A stretch of 64,000 nucleotides of DNA from the NCBI RefSeq assembly GCF_026239735.1, contig NZ_JAPIVT010000015.1, forward strand, positions 62,001-126,000, in the 5' to 3' direction. A program made the position numbers and the translations under genes. Every line of letters starts with the position of its first letter. The stretch's first letter is position 1. Shown here in pieces: positions 1 through 7,962 of this stretch. This DNA is from Pedobacter sp. MC2016-05. GTDB lineage: Bacteria > Bacteroidota > Bacteroidia > Sphingobacteriales > Sphingobacteriaceae. The notes under the pieces are model-generated. The model did not search any database, was not told the origin of the DNA, and saw only the letters and a list, made by a program, of their open reading frames with translations.

Positions 1-845
1 TAGCTGATCCATCCTTTGCTGTTAAAGATTTTAATTTGCAGCGACAAATGAATCCGGCACTTTCGAAGGCAGTTGGTCATATTTCTCTTAGCTGGAGTGA
101 AGTTGATTCCGAAAGACTGAATAGTGAAAATATGTTAGCAATGGCGATGGAATATCTGGCGCTCATGGGCATCATAAATACTCAGTTCCTTATTGTTCGT
201 CATCATGATAATCACCATCCTCATCTGCATATTATTTACAACAGGGTGGATGATAGCGGGAACACTATATCCGATAAGTTCCAGTTAAAAAAAAATGTTG
301 CAGCATGCAAGACTATAACCTTAAAACACGGATTTTTTATGGCAAAAGATCGAACGAAAGTTAACAGAAAAGCGCTCAAGGGAAGTGACAAGGTTAGATA
401 CCAACTTTTTGACAAGATTAAAGCAGCCCAAAAACTGAGTAAAGACTGGCGAGCTTTTATTTCCAGTTTACATAATTCAGGTGTTGATGTGATTTTTAAA
501 TATAAAGCTAACAGCGACGTAGTGCAAGGAATATCGTTTAAGGCCGGAGAATATATTTATAAAGGCTCGCAAATTGATCGAACATTAAGCTTTGGCAAGC
601 TCTCGGAGCACTTTTTCGGGAAATCTGTCGGAGAAAAAACGTCAGACTCAGTTGAAAAGCAATCAACATATATTTCTACGAGGGAAGTTTTGAAGGATTC
701 ATTTGGGCTAACTGAGGCATTAAATACACTGTTCGCACCTCCAATATTTTCGTTTCATCATGGTGAAGCTGAGCCTGACCCCAGGAGAAAGAAAAAAAGG
801 GAGACTGGTGAAGATGAGGAGCAAAGTCAGGGCAGAGGCAGATAA
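1..845 (+). CDS. Relaxase/mobilization nuclease (5' end outside window)
   Basis: This is the DNA-nicking enzyme that starts conjugal mobilization by cutting at oriT and staying bound to the DNA 5' end. The frame is open from base 3 with no clear start, so the N-terminus, including the catalytic tyrosine, is missing. The visible part carries the metal-binding three-histidine motif of the MobA/VirD2 relaxase family, HHDNHHPHLHIIYNRV, around bases 200-250. The C-terminal tail is rich in lysine, arginine and glutamate. The next gene begins 12 bases after the stop and is probably co-transcribed as a mobilization partner. Family assignment is firm. The exact MOB class cannot be set from this fragment. 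Confidence 0.85.
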   Translation, partial: ADPSFAVKDFNLQRQMNPALSKAVGHISLSWSEVDSERLNSENMLAMAMEYLALMGIINTQFLIVRHHDNHHPHLHIIYNRVDDSGNTISDKFQLKKNVAACKTITLKHGFFMAKDRTKVNRKALKGSDKVRYQLFDKIKAAQKLSKDWRAFISSLHNSGVDVIFKYKANSDVVQGISFKAGEYIYKGSQIDRTLSFGKLSEHFFGKSVGEKTSDSVEKQSTYISTREVLKDSFGLTEALNTLFAPPIFSFHHGEAEPDPRRKKKRETGEDEEQSQGRGR

Positions 846-857
846 AACATATAAGTT

Positions 858-1469
858 ATGGAAAACACAGAAGACAAATTAGAACAAATAGAACAACTGA
901 TTGAAGTTTTCATCAGCAAGCAAATATTAATTGAAAAAAAGTTAGATACACTTATTAAAAACCGTTCTGCCAATTATGAAGAGAAATCGGATAAGATTCT
1001 GGAACTAATTGCTCAGCAAAAGAATGCCGAAAGTTTTTCCATTATCAGACAACAGATTCAAATATTGGTTGAAAAGTCAGCTAGAGCGCCAGAAATTATT
1101 CGTGTGAGGCATCATCACAATTTTGATTTTAAAGCCAGACCTTATTTTAGTGGTGCGGCTATTATAGCTATCATGTTCGTACTTTCACTAAGTTGTTCTC
1201 TATATTTGTTTTTTCAAAACCGGCAAATTGCAACTGATGCCGAAAAATTTTTGGTATTGAAGGGAAATCAGCCTAATCTGGCTTTTACAATCGATTCTTT
1301 ATACTCGTTAAATCGGGAAGTACTAATGAGACAAACTGAAGAAAGAATTTTGGAACGGGAACGGTTAATTTTAGCGGCTGAAAAAGAACAAAAAACTAAA
1401 GCGGATTATAATAGAGCAAGGGCCGAAAATAAGGCCTTAAAACGAAAGGGTTTAAAAAAGTCAAAATAG
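858..1469 (+). CDS. Membrane-anchored coiled-coil protein following the relaxase
   Basis: The 203-residue protein has a charged, heptad-like N-terminal half (about residues 1-80), one strong transmembrane helix near residues 98-119, and a second charged helical region ending in a Lys/Arg-rich tail. It starts 12 bases after the relaxase stop, so it is probably in the same transcript. Small membrane proteins of this shape often follow relaxase genes in Bacteroidota elements, and a role in mobilization is inferred from position only. I do not recognise a named domain. Confidence 0.7.
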   Translation: MENTEDKLEQIEQLIEVFISKQILIEKKLDTLIKNRSANYEEKSDKILELIAQQKNAESFSIIRQQIQILVEKSARAPEIIRVRHHHNFDFKARPYFSGAAIIAIMFVLSLSCSLYLFFQNRQIATDAEKFLVLKGNQPNLAFTIDSLYSLNREVLMRQTEERILERERLILAAEKEQKTKADYNRARAENKALKRKGLKKSK

Positions 1470-1609
1470 TTGTTTTGCTCACACATTTTCCACCTGCGAA
1501 TTGCCCACCACGAAAAGAACCCATCGAGTATTCGCTAACCTTCGCTGTTAATGTGATATTTGCACAAAAAGGGAATTTGTGTTTATTTGAAAATATTAAA
1601 ATTTCATGT

Positions 1610-1747
1610 ATGTTCTCAACTTTAAGTTTCGCCTTTCTAGGTACACCCGAAATTATTCTCTTCTTTTTATTTTTTGCCTGCATTTTATTATCTTATTTTT
1701 TAATAAAAGGCATTATTTACTTTTTAAAGGCTTTAAAAGGTAGATAG
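1610..1747 (+). CDS. Possible 45-residue membrane peptide
   Basis: A short frame starting at ATG 1610 encodes a peptide with a hydrophobic helix (about residues 13-35) and a basic tail ending LKALKGR. A plausible promoter lies upstream: TTTG at 1559-1562, 19 bases, then TTTATTTG at 1582-1589. Small single-helix proteins like this are common in Bacteroidota. The frame could also be read from 1475, but that extension looks random. There is no homology evidence, so this is a weak call. Confidence 0.3.
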   Translation: MFSTLSFAFLGTPEIILFFLFFACILLSYFLIKGIIYFLKALKGR

Positions 1748-1826
1748 ACATCCGATAATGATTGGTGGTAACTACATCGTCCGCATACCCTTTGCCGGAT
1801 TGTCTGCTCATAGATAATTGACGGGT

Positions 1827-2414
1827 TCAAGCACTTGCTTTATTTCTTTCCTTTATTAACCACATTGCTTCAAACAACCGAACCAAGTTTTCATAGACAG
1901 CAATGATCTCTTCTTTCGATAGACTGTCCTCCATATATTTTTGACTTAATGAATCATAAAGCCAGTTTTTCAAAATAGCATGGTAATGGCGGAGCTTAAA
2001 GGTTTTAAAAACTCTCCTTAACACTTTCACAGGATTTATTATTTCATCTGCAGCGAGGTGAGTTGGATAGTCCCTCATTCCTTTCTTTTCTTTTTTTATG
2101 CACCATTCTACAATGATATCAATCTCACCACTATCAATATCAAGTTTTCCAATTGTTTTTTTTCGAATTAACCAGGCCGCTTCAATGACTTTCATAGTAA
2201 GTTCATAATCATAAAGTCTGTCGGATGGGCTGCTTTTAAGCGGATGATTAGCCTCAAATGAAACGTCATTGCGCCATTTTTTCAACATCTTAAGTTGATC
2301 AGGTAACCATGCCGCATCAAAGAATGCTGTTATCGGCTTGATCGGCATTACTATCTCCTCATCATCAAGAAGTATAATCCTATTTTTCTTTTGTCTGCTT
2401 AAATTAGTTCTCAT
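1827..2414 (-). CDS. Unknown 195-residue protein of the mobile element
   Basis: This soluble, mostly helical protein has no signal peptide or membrane helix. Two similar short stretches (VIEAAWLIRKK near residue 77 and LFEAMWLIKER near the C-terminus) suggest an internal helical repeat. I recognise no domain. The gene stands alone on the minus strand between the mobilization genes and the HEPN gene. Codon use and AT content match the neighbours. It is presumably cargo of the element, and its function is unknown. Confidence 0.6.
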   Translation of the reverse strand: MRTNLSRQKKNRIILLDDEEIVMPIKPITAFFDAAWLPDQLKMLKKWRNDVSFEANHPLKSSPSDRLYDYELTMKVIEAAWLIRKKTIGKLDIDSGEIDIIVEWCIKKEKKGMRDYPTHLAADEIINPVKVLRRVFKTFKLRHYHAILKNWLYDSLSQKYMEDSLSKEEIIAVYENLVRLFEAMWLIKERNKASA

Positions 2415-2575
2415 GAGAATTATTTTTATATTGAATTTAATCAGTTGATAAGTAGTTAGATAAGCTCAATTATAAAACTTTTGCCAGGCTGAATACGTAG
2501 TGGGGATAAACGGGTAAAAGTTGAATATAGATGACAAGTTGATCCTGTATATGTCTTCTACATTCTTAAATCGAA

Positions 2576-3454
2576 TTATTCAAAACATATTTTATTTTCC
2601 ATTGCCATATTTCCTGCCCTTTCAAATTCTGATATTTTGTTTTCACACAATTTTCTGGTTAGCTTTTCAAAAGCATAGGCTTTGGATAATAATTTATCTG
2701 CATCGTCCTGCTGGACGCTAAATTTGTCATTATACCTGGCCTGCGAGTAGCTCTTTAACAAGATTTCAAATAATCTGCGATCTTCCTCCGTTGCCTTAAG
2801 CATTTCGTAAGGTAATGATGAAAAGCTGCTACACAAATCAAGCTGCCGACCTAAATGATGAATGTCAGATCGATAAGCAAGGTGTACGCGAATTAACGCT
2901 ATCGTGCATTGTTCTATAACCTGGTGGGTCATAAACAGACATACCGCATAATGCTCATTACTGTAGCAATCCGCTGCACCTTCCAAAAAACCTGCAGCGA
3001 GTTTAATTCTGTGCGCATAATGTTTGCTTGCTTTATCGGAGTTCTGTGAGGAATCAAAAGCGATACTTGGAGTTTCATTTAAGATTCCATTTGAACTGTA
3101 AAGGTGTTGAGCCGCATTTAATATGGAAATGAAAAAGCGATTGTTCTTTTCAATGGAGCATTGAATGGTTTCCATGCTGTGGGAAAGCATAGTTATTTTA
3201 CCGGAGAAAAATCTGGTATTGCAAAAATCCTGTGCCTCATGCTCGTTTCTTGTTTTACTCTCCATGACCATTAACAAAAAGTAGTGGTGCTCAGTTGAAG
3301 AATAAGTGGAACCAAAACATCCCGATTTTGTTGCTGTTTGAGTCAGCTTGCAAAAGCTGTAAATATAAATTGGCTTGAATTTCTCTATAAGCAATCTACA
3401 GAGCTCAATGATGCAATCTGTCCTAACCGTTTGTAATACTTGATTTGTTTTCAT
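2576..3454 (-). CDS. HEPN domain protein with a nucleotidyltransferase-like N-terminus
   Basis: The C-terminal half (about residues 150-280) has the long helical pattern of HEPN domains, including a helix with THQVIEQCTIALIRV and the typical YSQARYNDKF segment. HEPN domains often act as RNases in toxin and defence systems. The N-terminal half resembles the degenerate nucleotidyltransferase-like region seen in Bacteroidota HEPN proteins, with no intact catalytic aspartate pair visible. No R-x4-6-H RNase motif is evident, so RNase activity is uncertain. The gene diverges from the XRE regulator at 3607. The family call is from pattern memory. Confidence 0.7.
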   Translation of the reverse strand: MKTNQVLQTVRTDCIIELCRLLIEKFKPIYIYSFCKLTQTATKSGCFGSTYSSTEHHYFLLMVMESKTRNEHEAQDFCNTRFFSGKITMLSHSMETIQCSIEKNNRFFISILNAAQHLYSSNGILNETPSIAFDSSQNSDKASKHYAHRIKLAAGFLEGAADCYSNEHYAVCLFMTHQVIEQCTIALIRVHLAYRSDIHHLGRQLDLCSSFSSLPYEMLKATEEDRRLFEILLKSYSQARYNDKFSVQQDDADKLLSKAYAFEKLTRKLCENKISEFERAGNMAMENKICFE

Positions 3455-3544
3455 AACTACATGATTTTGAATTTACTCCAAATCTCCATATCTGTTCGAT
3501 CGTACCGAACCACGAGCGGGTTGTTAAATACAAAAACTTGGTTG

Positions 3545-3576
3545 TTTTTAACGCTCGAAAAAAATCGATATATTTG
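3545..3576 (+). promoter_or_regulatory. Promoter of the XRE regulator gene
   Basis: The box TATATTTG at 3569-3576 matches the Bacteroidota -7 consensus TAnnTTTG exactly, with a T-rich -33 region about 20 bases upstream. Transcription would begin near 3583. That rules out the ATG at 3580 as a normal start and favours the ATG at 3607. Confidence 0.5.
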
Positions 3577-3606
3577 GGTATGGAAACATCGGAAAAAAAC
3601 ACTCGA

Positions 3607-3981
3607 ATGCATTTAGGGCGTAAAATCTCTCGTATACGTGAATTACGCGGGATCAAGCAAGAAGCGCTTGCTAATGAATTAGGCATCAGCCAACAGGCTA
3701 TAAGTAAGCTTGAGCAGAGTGAAGATATTGAAGATTCGACATTAGATAAAGTCGCTAAAGTTTTGGGAGTAACTGCCGAGGGAATTAAACAATATTCTGA
3801 TGAAGCAGTATTCAATGTTATATCTAACACTTTCCATAACACGAGCAGTGACAACTCAACCCTAATTGCTAGCTCGCTGAATTACCAGCCTACTTTTAAT
3901 ACTATAGAGAAAATCGTAGAATTATACGAAAGATTATTGGCAAGCGAACGTGAAAAGATCGATCTTCTAAAGAAGTCTTAA
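3607..3981 (+). CDS. XRE-family helix-turn-helix regulator
   Basis: This is a small DNA-binding repressor type. The N-terminal Cro/CI-like fold (residues 3-58) contains the helix-turn-helix segment QEALANELGISQQAISKLEQ. The C-terminal part is helical, with a coiled-coil-like tail (VELYERLLASEREKIDLL). I chose ATG 3607, giving 124 residues that begin MHLGRKISRIREL, because the likely transcription start is near 3583 and this N-terminus fits the family. ATG 3580 would add nine residues. It is divergent from the HEPN gene and may control it or the element, which is inferred from position. Confidence 0.8.
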   Translation: MHLGRKISRIRELRGIKQEALANELGISQQAISKLEQSEDIEDSTLDKVAKVLGVTAEGIKQYSDEAVFNVISNTFHNTSSDNSTLIASSLNYQPTFNTIEKIVELYERLLASEREKIDLLKKS

Positions 3982-3993
3982 CGTTTTTAAAAT

Positions 3994-4044
3994 AAAAAGC
4001 AAAAAAGCTTATCACAATTTGTGATAAACTTTTTTGCTTTTTTT
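3994..4044. terminator. Bidirectional terminator between convergent genes
   Basis: A long inverted repeat with arms of about 23 bases (AAAAAGCAAAAAAGCTTATC and its complement, one bulge) is flanked by A and T runs. It lies between the convergent XRE gene and ORF6N gene, and the T run suits termination in both directions. Confidence 0.85.
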
Positions 4045-4080
4045 GACATAGACTTTTGGCCGTTAAAAATTGGTTGAATT

Positions 4081-4614
4081 TTACAGGTCATCTGGTCTGA
4101 AGCCTATTCGCTTTCTCGCAGGTTTCGGAGTTTTTGGCTTATCAAGTAACTCGTCAAGATATTTAAATACTATCTCCATATTCTTATCCTGATTATCCAA
4201 CTTTTTTTTAATCTTTTCGACCTCCAGTTTAATTTCAATATTATCATATAATATGTTTCTGACCCTGGTGAAAATTCGGATAATCTGGATATTCATTTGG
4301 ACGGCTCTTGGACTTGACAACACGCTGGAGAGCATTGAGACACCTTGCTCTGTGAAGGCCATGGGAAGGTATTTTAAATTAGTTCCAGATTCCAAGGTGC
4401 CAGATTGGCACCTTGCATTGTAATACTCTTCAGCGGTGATTTCGAACATAAAGTCTTCGGGAAAACGCTCGATATTTCTTCTTACCTGTCTTTTGAGCTG
4501 TTTATTTTCTACGCCATAAAGCTTAGCAAGATCTGAGTCAATCATTACTTTCTGACCTCTAATAAGATAAATCTGGTTGAGCACCAATTCATCAGTGATG
4601 ATAAGATTATCCAT
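4081..4614 (-). CDS. ORF6N domain-containing protein
   Basis: The N-terminal ORF6N domain (about residues 5-90) is recognisable from IRGQKVMIDSDLAKLYGVE, RNIERFPEDFMFEITAEE and LPMAFTEQGVSMLSSVL. ORF6N is a probable DNA-binding domain common in phages and mobile elements. The rest is coiled coil with a basic tail. The gene start overlaps the integrase end by 8 bases, so the two are translationally coupled. A regulatory or recombination-directionality role is possible but not shown. Similar orphan ORF6N genes are widespread in Bacteroidota genomes. Confidence 0.85.
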   Translation of the reverse strand: MDNLIITDELVLNQIYLIRGQKVMIDSDLAKLYGVENKQLKRQVRRNIERFPEDFMFEITAEEYYNARCQSGTLESGTNLKYLPMAFTEQGVSMLSSVLSSPRAVQMNIQIIRIFTRVRNILYDNIEIKLEVEKIKKKLDNQDKNMEIVFKYLDELLDKPKTPKPARKRIGFRPDDL

Positions 4615-5845
4615 CTGATTTTTTGTTATTTAATTTTTGCGCTAATTTTTCTCTTAGTCTGGCCATGTCGGCACCAACCTTAATGTCCACCACTTTGGCA
4701 TACTGTTGGGTAGTTCTGATATTGGTATGGCCCAGCATCTGGGACACGCTTTCTATTGGAACACCGTTTAACAGTGTTACTGTTGTTGCAAATGTGTGGC
4801 GGGCAATATGAGTGGTTAGTTTTTTATCAACTCCGCATATAGTCGCTATTTCATGCAGATACTCATTCATTTTCTGGTTACTCAGAACCGGCAGTAACAT
4901 ATTCCCATCGCATATGGGATGATCAGCATATTTATCTAACAGGACTTGCGCTTGCGGTAGAATCGGTATCGCAGAACGGGTATTAGTTTTCTGCCTTACT
5001 TTTACTATCCACTGCTCACCATCGATACCTTTATTAATGTGGTTTTTCCTTAAATTTTTGACGTCTGTATATGCCAGACCAGTATAGCAGCAAAATAAAA
5101 ATACATCGCGAACCGTGCCAAGTCTTTCAGAGGAAAATTCCTTGTCAGTAATTTTCTGAAGTTCGTCCTCGTCCATGAAGAATCTGTCTGTCTTCTTCGT
5201 TTTGCCTTTATATCCGATGAAAGGATTATTTTCAATTAGTTTATTGTGGTGACTAATGTTGATGATCTTACCGACGCTTTTTAATACTTTAACAGTATAA
5301 TTGTTCGAGCACTTTTTTACCGAGCGGATATAAAAATCAAAATCACTTATAAATTTCTGATCTACCTTCTTTAGATCAAGATCTTCAAGCTTATATTTTT
5401 TTTGAATGAATTCCTGCACATGCTTTCTGAGTACCAGAAATCGCTTGAGCGTACCCGGCGCGTAATCCTTTCCAACCAGTGCTCTCATTTCATCATTGTG
5501 TTCATCGATAACATCAAGGATGGATAGCATATTAATCTCCTTACCCTGAAATTTTGCCTTGATTGATGCAATTGAAATTTCTTCATTTGCATTTAGTAGC
5601 GACTTGTAGGCATCATAAACCTTTCTTTGCAGCTGGTCTAACTGAAAGTTCAGCGTCATTGATTCTTCCTTTTTACCGCTGGCTCTGCCGGAAAATGAAT
5701 TCCACAGACTAGGATGACAGGATCGCGCAGTAGAAATCTCTGCACGTTTACCGTTGAGTGTTAGTCGGATGTAAATCGGTGCTACATCACCTTCATAGTT
5801 TTTTTGTCTTTTCAGATAGAAAAGCACACTAAAATTGGTTTTCAT
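4607..5845 (-). CDS. Tyrosine recombinase/integrase of the mobile element
   Basis: This enzyme catalyses site-specific integration and excision. The 412-residue protein has an N-terminal arm-binding region, a SAM-like core-binding region (about 105-205) and a C-terminal catalytic domain. Visible catalytic residues are K286, H346 and R349 in HIARHT, H373 in LGHTNIRTTQQY, and the nucleophile Y382. The position normally holding the first catalytic arginine reads TGLAYTDVKNL, with Ala258. Bacteroides CTnDOT-type integrases also lack this arginine. The gene lies beside tRNA-Lys with about 250 bases of likely attachment DNA between them. Confidence 0.93.
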   Translation of the reverse strand: MKTNFSVLFYLKRQKNYEGDVAPIYIRLTLNGKRAEISTARSCHPSLWNSFSGRASGKKEESMTLNFQLDQLQRKVYDAYKSLLNANEEISIASIKAKFQGKEINMLSILDVIDEHNDEMRALVGKDYAPGTLKRFLVLRKHVQEFIQKKYKLEDLDLKKVDQKFISDFDFYIRSVKKCSNNYTVKVLKSVGKIINISHHNKLIENNPFIGYKGKTKKTDRFFMDEDELQKITDKEFSSERLGTVRDVFLFCCYTGLAYTDVKNLRKNHINKGIDGEQWIVKVRQKTNTRSAIPILPQAQVLLDKYADHPICDGNMLLPVLSNQKMNEYLHEIATICGVDKKLTTHIARHTFATTVTLLNGVPIESVSQMLGHTNIRTTQQYAKVVDIKVGADMARLREKLAQKLNNKKSDG

Positions 5846-5943
5846 AATGATAACATTAAGAGTGAAACAAAATTAGCATTGCAGTAAGACCTTTACAAGA
5901 TGTTCGGGAGGTGAACAGCTTGTAATTCAATTAATTAAGCCGT

Positions 5944-5994
5944 TCTGGAGAGTAAATTTAAAATTTAGCTCAACTCACCAGATTACTCACCAGA
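5944..5994. repeat. Candidate integrase arm-binding repeats
   Basis: ACTCACCAGA occurs twice in direct orientation (5973-5982 and 5985-5994, 12-base period). A 9/10 match lies in inverted orientation at 5944-5953 (TCTGGAGAGT). The cluster lies between the integrase start and tRNA-Lys, where arm-type sites of integrases are expected. The binding role is inferred. Confidence 0.45.
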
Positions 5995-6046
5995 CTATTC
6001 CAAAACACGCTTAAACGATGCATAAAATGGAATTTCCGTAAAAAAC

Positions 6047-6079
6047 AAAAACCTGCAAATGTTTGATTTGCAGGTTTTT
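6047..6079 (-). terminator. Terminator of tRNA-Lys
   Basis: A perfect hairpin, CCTGCAAAT / ATTTGCAGG with a 5-base loop, is flanked by runs of A and T. It starts 23 bases past the 3' end of the tRNA gene on the minus strand. Confidence 0.8.
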
Positions 6080-6101
6080 AGCGTTTTTGACATTGATTTT
6101 G

Positions 6102-6174
6102 TGATCCCGCTGGGATTCGAACCCAGGACCACTACATTAAAAGTGTAATGCTCTACCAGCTGAGCTACGGAATC
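6102..6174 (-). tRNA. tRNA-Lys (anticodon TTT)
   Basis: The minus strand folds as a complete 73-base tRNA. The acceptor stem pairs GATTCCG with CGGGATC (one G-T), followed by discriminator A. The D arm is AGCTCAGCTGGTAGAGC. The anticodon stem TTACA/TGTAG closes the loop CTTTTAA, giving anticodon TTT. The T arm contains GGTTCGAATCC. CCA is not encoded. Its 3' end faces the integrase gene, so it is the probable integration site. Confidence 0.96.
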
Positions 6175-6214
6175 TTCTTTATTAAAAACGTTGTCCGTTT
6201 CCTTTAAAGTGATG

Positions 6215-6246
6215 CAAATATAGGGTTACCATATATCTCATGCAAA
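6215..6246 (-). promoter_or_regulatory. Promoter of tRNA-Lys
   Basis: On the minus strand TTTG (6243-6246) is followed after 20 bases by TATATTTG (6215-6222), an exact match to the Bacteroidota consensus. Transcription would start about 30 bases before the tRNA. Confidence 0.7.
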
Positions 6247-6471
6247 TAAAAATATTGAAAAAGTGCTACTGTATTGATTTATAAGGCAATTAATTATTCG
6301 TGCTCACAATTTTGAACTGAAACCTCAATTTAAAATAGTAATAAATTAACCGTGATGGTCATTTTTAATAGTTTGGTTGTCAACCATCGGAATTTATTGG
6401 TTTAATTGACATAAAGGGTTATCTAACAGTTAGAACATAGACACTCAACAGAATCAATACTGAAAATCACG

Positions 6472-6481
6472 CAAACGTTTG
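6472..6481. promoter_or_regulatory. Candidate LacI-type operator upstream of the sugar permease
   Basis: The perfect palindrome CAAACGTTTG resembles operators of LacI/GalR-family sugar repressors. It covers a TTTG (6478-6481) that could be the -33 box of the permease gene 75 bases downstream. No LacI-type regulator gene is in the window. In the rest of the 381-base gap (6175-6555) I see only the tRNA promoter and AT-rich sequence. Confidence 0.35.
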
Positions 6482-6555
6482 AGTTGAAAAGTTATAGTTA
6501 AATTGCTTAGTTTGGTCCTATCAACTAAACAAACCAACTTTAACAACTATAAAAA

Positions 6556-7860
6556 ATGATCAATCCCTCTAAACCGCAAAAGAAAACGGCACTATTACCC
6601 ATGATAATTTGTTGTGCCCTGTTTTTTATTTTTGGCTTTGTAACCTGGGCTAATGGAACTTTAATCCCATTTTTGAAATTAGCACTCAACCTAAAAACTG
6701 ATTTACAGGCATTCTTTGTAACATTTGCATCCTACATCGCTTACTTTTTCCTAGCGTTACCAAGTTCATGGATTTTAAAAAAGATAGGCTTTAAAAATGG
6801 ATTGGTATTGGGTATGGTAATTTTGGGAGTTGGTTCTTTAATATTTATCCCGGCTGCCGATAATAGAAGTTTTAGCCTGTTTTTAGCAGGAATATTTGTT
6901 CAGGGGTCTGCGATGGCACTCTTACAAACTGCTGTAAACCCTTATTTAAGTATTATTGGCCCCATCGATAGTGCAGCAGCTCGTATCTCAATTGCAGGTT
7001 TATGTAACAAGGGCGCAGGTGTTATGGTACCCATCATTTTCGGTATTTTATTTCTAGACAATGCAAAGGAGGTTACCGCAAAATTAGAAACAACCATAGA
7101 TATGAATGCCAAGAATGCAATTTTAGATGAACTTCTACATCGGGTTCATACCCCTTACATTGTTTTAGCGGTGGTATTTGTGCTCTTCGCAGTCCTTATT
7201 AAATTTGTGCATTTGCCTGAAATTAATGCAGAAGACGATGACGAAGTTTTAGTAAATGATGAGTTGATGACGCCAATTGTTGCTAAAACCAGTATTTTCC
7301 AATATCCACATTTATTTTTAGGTGCTTTGGCCATATTCAGTTGCGTAGCCGTAGAAGTTATGGCCGGCGATATTATAAATACTTATGGTCGTGAATTACA
7401 TATAGACGCCGATTTGCTGCGTTTCTCGACTTCTTTTACTCTAATATGTATGCTTGTGGGTTACGTATTAGGGATAGCCACTATTCCTCGTTTTGTATCA
7501 CAGCAAATGGCATTAAGAATTTGTGCGCTTTCGGGTGTGCTATTAACTATTGTTTCGGTTTTCACAACTGGATATGTTTCTTATTATTCCGTTGCTTTAT
7601 TAGGATTGGCAAATTCTCTAATGTGGCCAGCTATTTTTCCGTTGGGAATTAAGGGGTTAGGTAAGTTCACCAAGACCGGATCTGCCATTATGATTATGGG
7701 AATTGCAGGTGGCGCAATTTGGCCTTTGGTTTATGGCTTTTTAAAAGATAAGTTGCATATCGACTTTCAACACGCATTTTTATTTGCTATGCTTCCAGCA
7801 TATCTGTACATTATATACTTTGCGATTAAAGGTCACAAAGTTGGGTTTAAACATAAATAA
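6556..7860 (+). CDS. FHS-family sugar permease (GluP/FucP-like)
   Basis: This is an inner-membrane major-facilitator transporter that imports glucose/galactose or a similar hexose with protons. The 434 residues contain about 12 hydrophobic helices. The first helix region has the family signature FFIFGFVTWANGTLIPFLK (about residues 22-40), and QTAVNPYLSIIGP follows near 123-135. A central charged linker (EDDDEVLVNDE) joins the two halves. The gene stands alone, with a candidate sugar-repressor operator upstream and a strong hairpin at the stop codon. The substrate cannot be fixed, as fucose or another sugar remains possible. Confidence 0.85.
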   Translation: MINPSKPQKKTALLPMIICCALFFIFGFVTWANGTLIPFLKLALNLKTDLQAFFVTFASYIAYFFLALPSSWILKKIGFKNGLVLGMVILGVGSLIFIPAADNRSFSLFLAGIFVQGSAMALLQTAVNPYLSIIGPIDSAAARISIAGLCNKGAGVMVPIIFGILFLDNAKEVTAKLETTIDMNAKNAILDELLHRVHTPYIVLAVVFVLFAVLIKFVHLPEINAEDDDEVLVNDELMTPIVAKTSIFQYPHLFLGALAIFSCVAVEVMAGDIINTYGRELHIDADLLRFSTSFTLICMLVGYVLGIATIPRFVSQQMALRICALSGVLLTIVSVFTTGYVSYYSVALLGLANSLMWPAIFPLGIKGLGKFTKTGSAIMIMGIAGGAIWPLVYGFLKDKLHIDFQHAFLFAMLPAYLYIIYFAIKGHKVGFKHK

Positions 7861-7902
7861 GAATTTACCTGGCACAAGTATCTGTTAGCCAGGTAAATTC
7901 TT
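7859..7902. terminator. Strong hairpin after the permease gene
   Basis: A perfect 15-base stem (AAGAATTTACCTGGC and its complement) with a 14-base loop begins at the permease stop codon and sits between convergent genes. There is no long T run, so it may work as an mRNA 3' stabiliser as well as a terminator. Confidence 0.6.
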
Positions 7903-7962
7903 CGCAACCTTTAAGGTTTACGTTTTTGTCAACCGATGTAAATATTTGAAGTTTCGATACCA

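Larger units (their letters stand above)
1..6101. mobile_element. Right end of an integrated mobilizable or conjugative element at tRNA-Lys
   Basis: A relaxase gene at the left edge and a tyrosine integrase whose gene lies next to the 3' end of tRNA-Lys bracket a block of accessory genes (a HEPN protein, an XRE regulator, an ORF6N protein and unknowns). Integrases of this family often use tRNA 3' ends as attachment sites, so the right junction is placed inside or just left of the tRNA. The left junction and the second attachment copy are outside the window. No transfer (Tra) genes are visible, so a full conjugative element cannot be told from a mobilizable one. Confidence 0.75.

Noticed and set aside
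1396..1683. A 95-codon minus-strand frame over the end of the membrane-anchored gene
   Set aside because: It overlaps a better gene on the plus strand, is rich in unusual residue runs and has no signals.
3423..3854. A 143-codon minus-strand frame opposite the XRE gene
   Set aside because: It is the shadow of the helix-turn-helix gene and lacks any recognisable domain.
6556..7860. Assignment of the permease to fucose (FucP) specifically
   Set aside because: The family signature is shared by glucose, galactose and fucose carriers, and no fuc genes are nearby.
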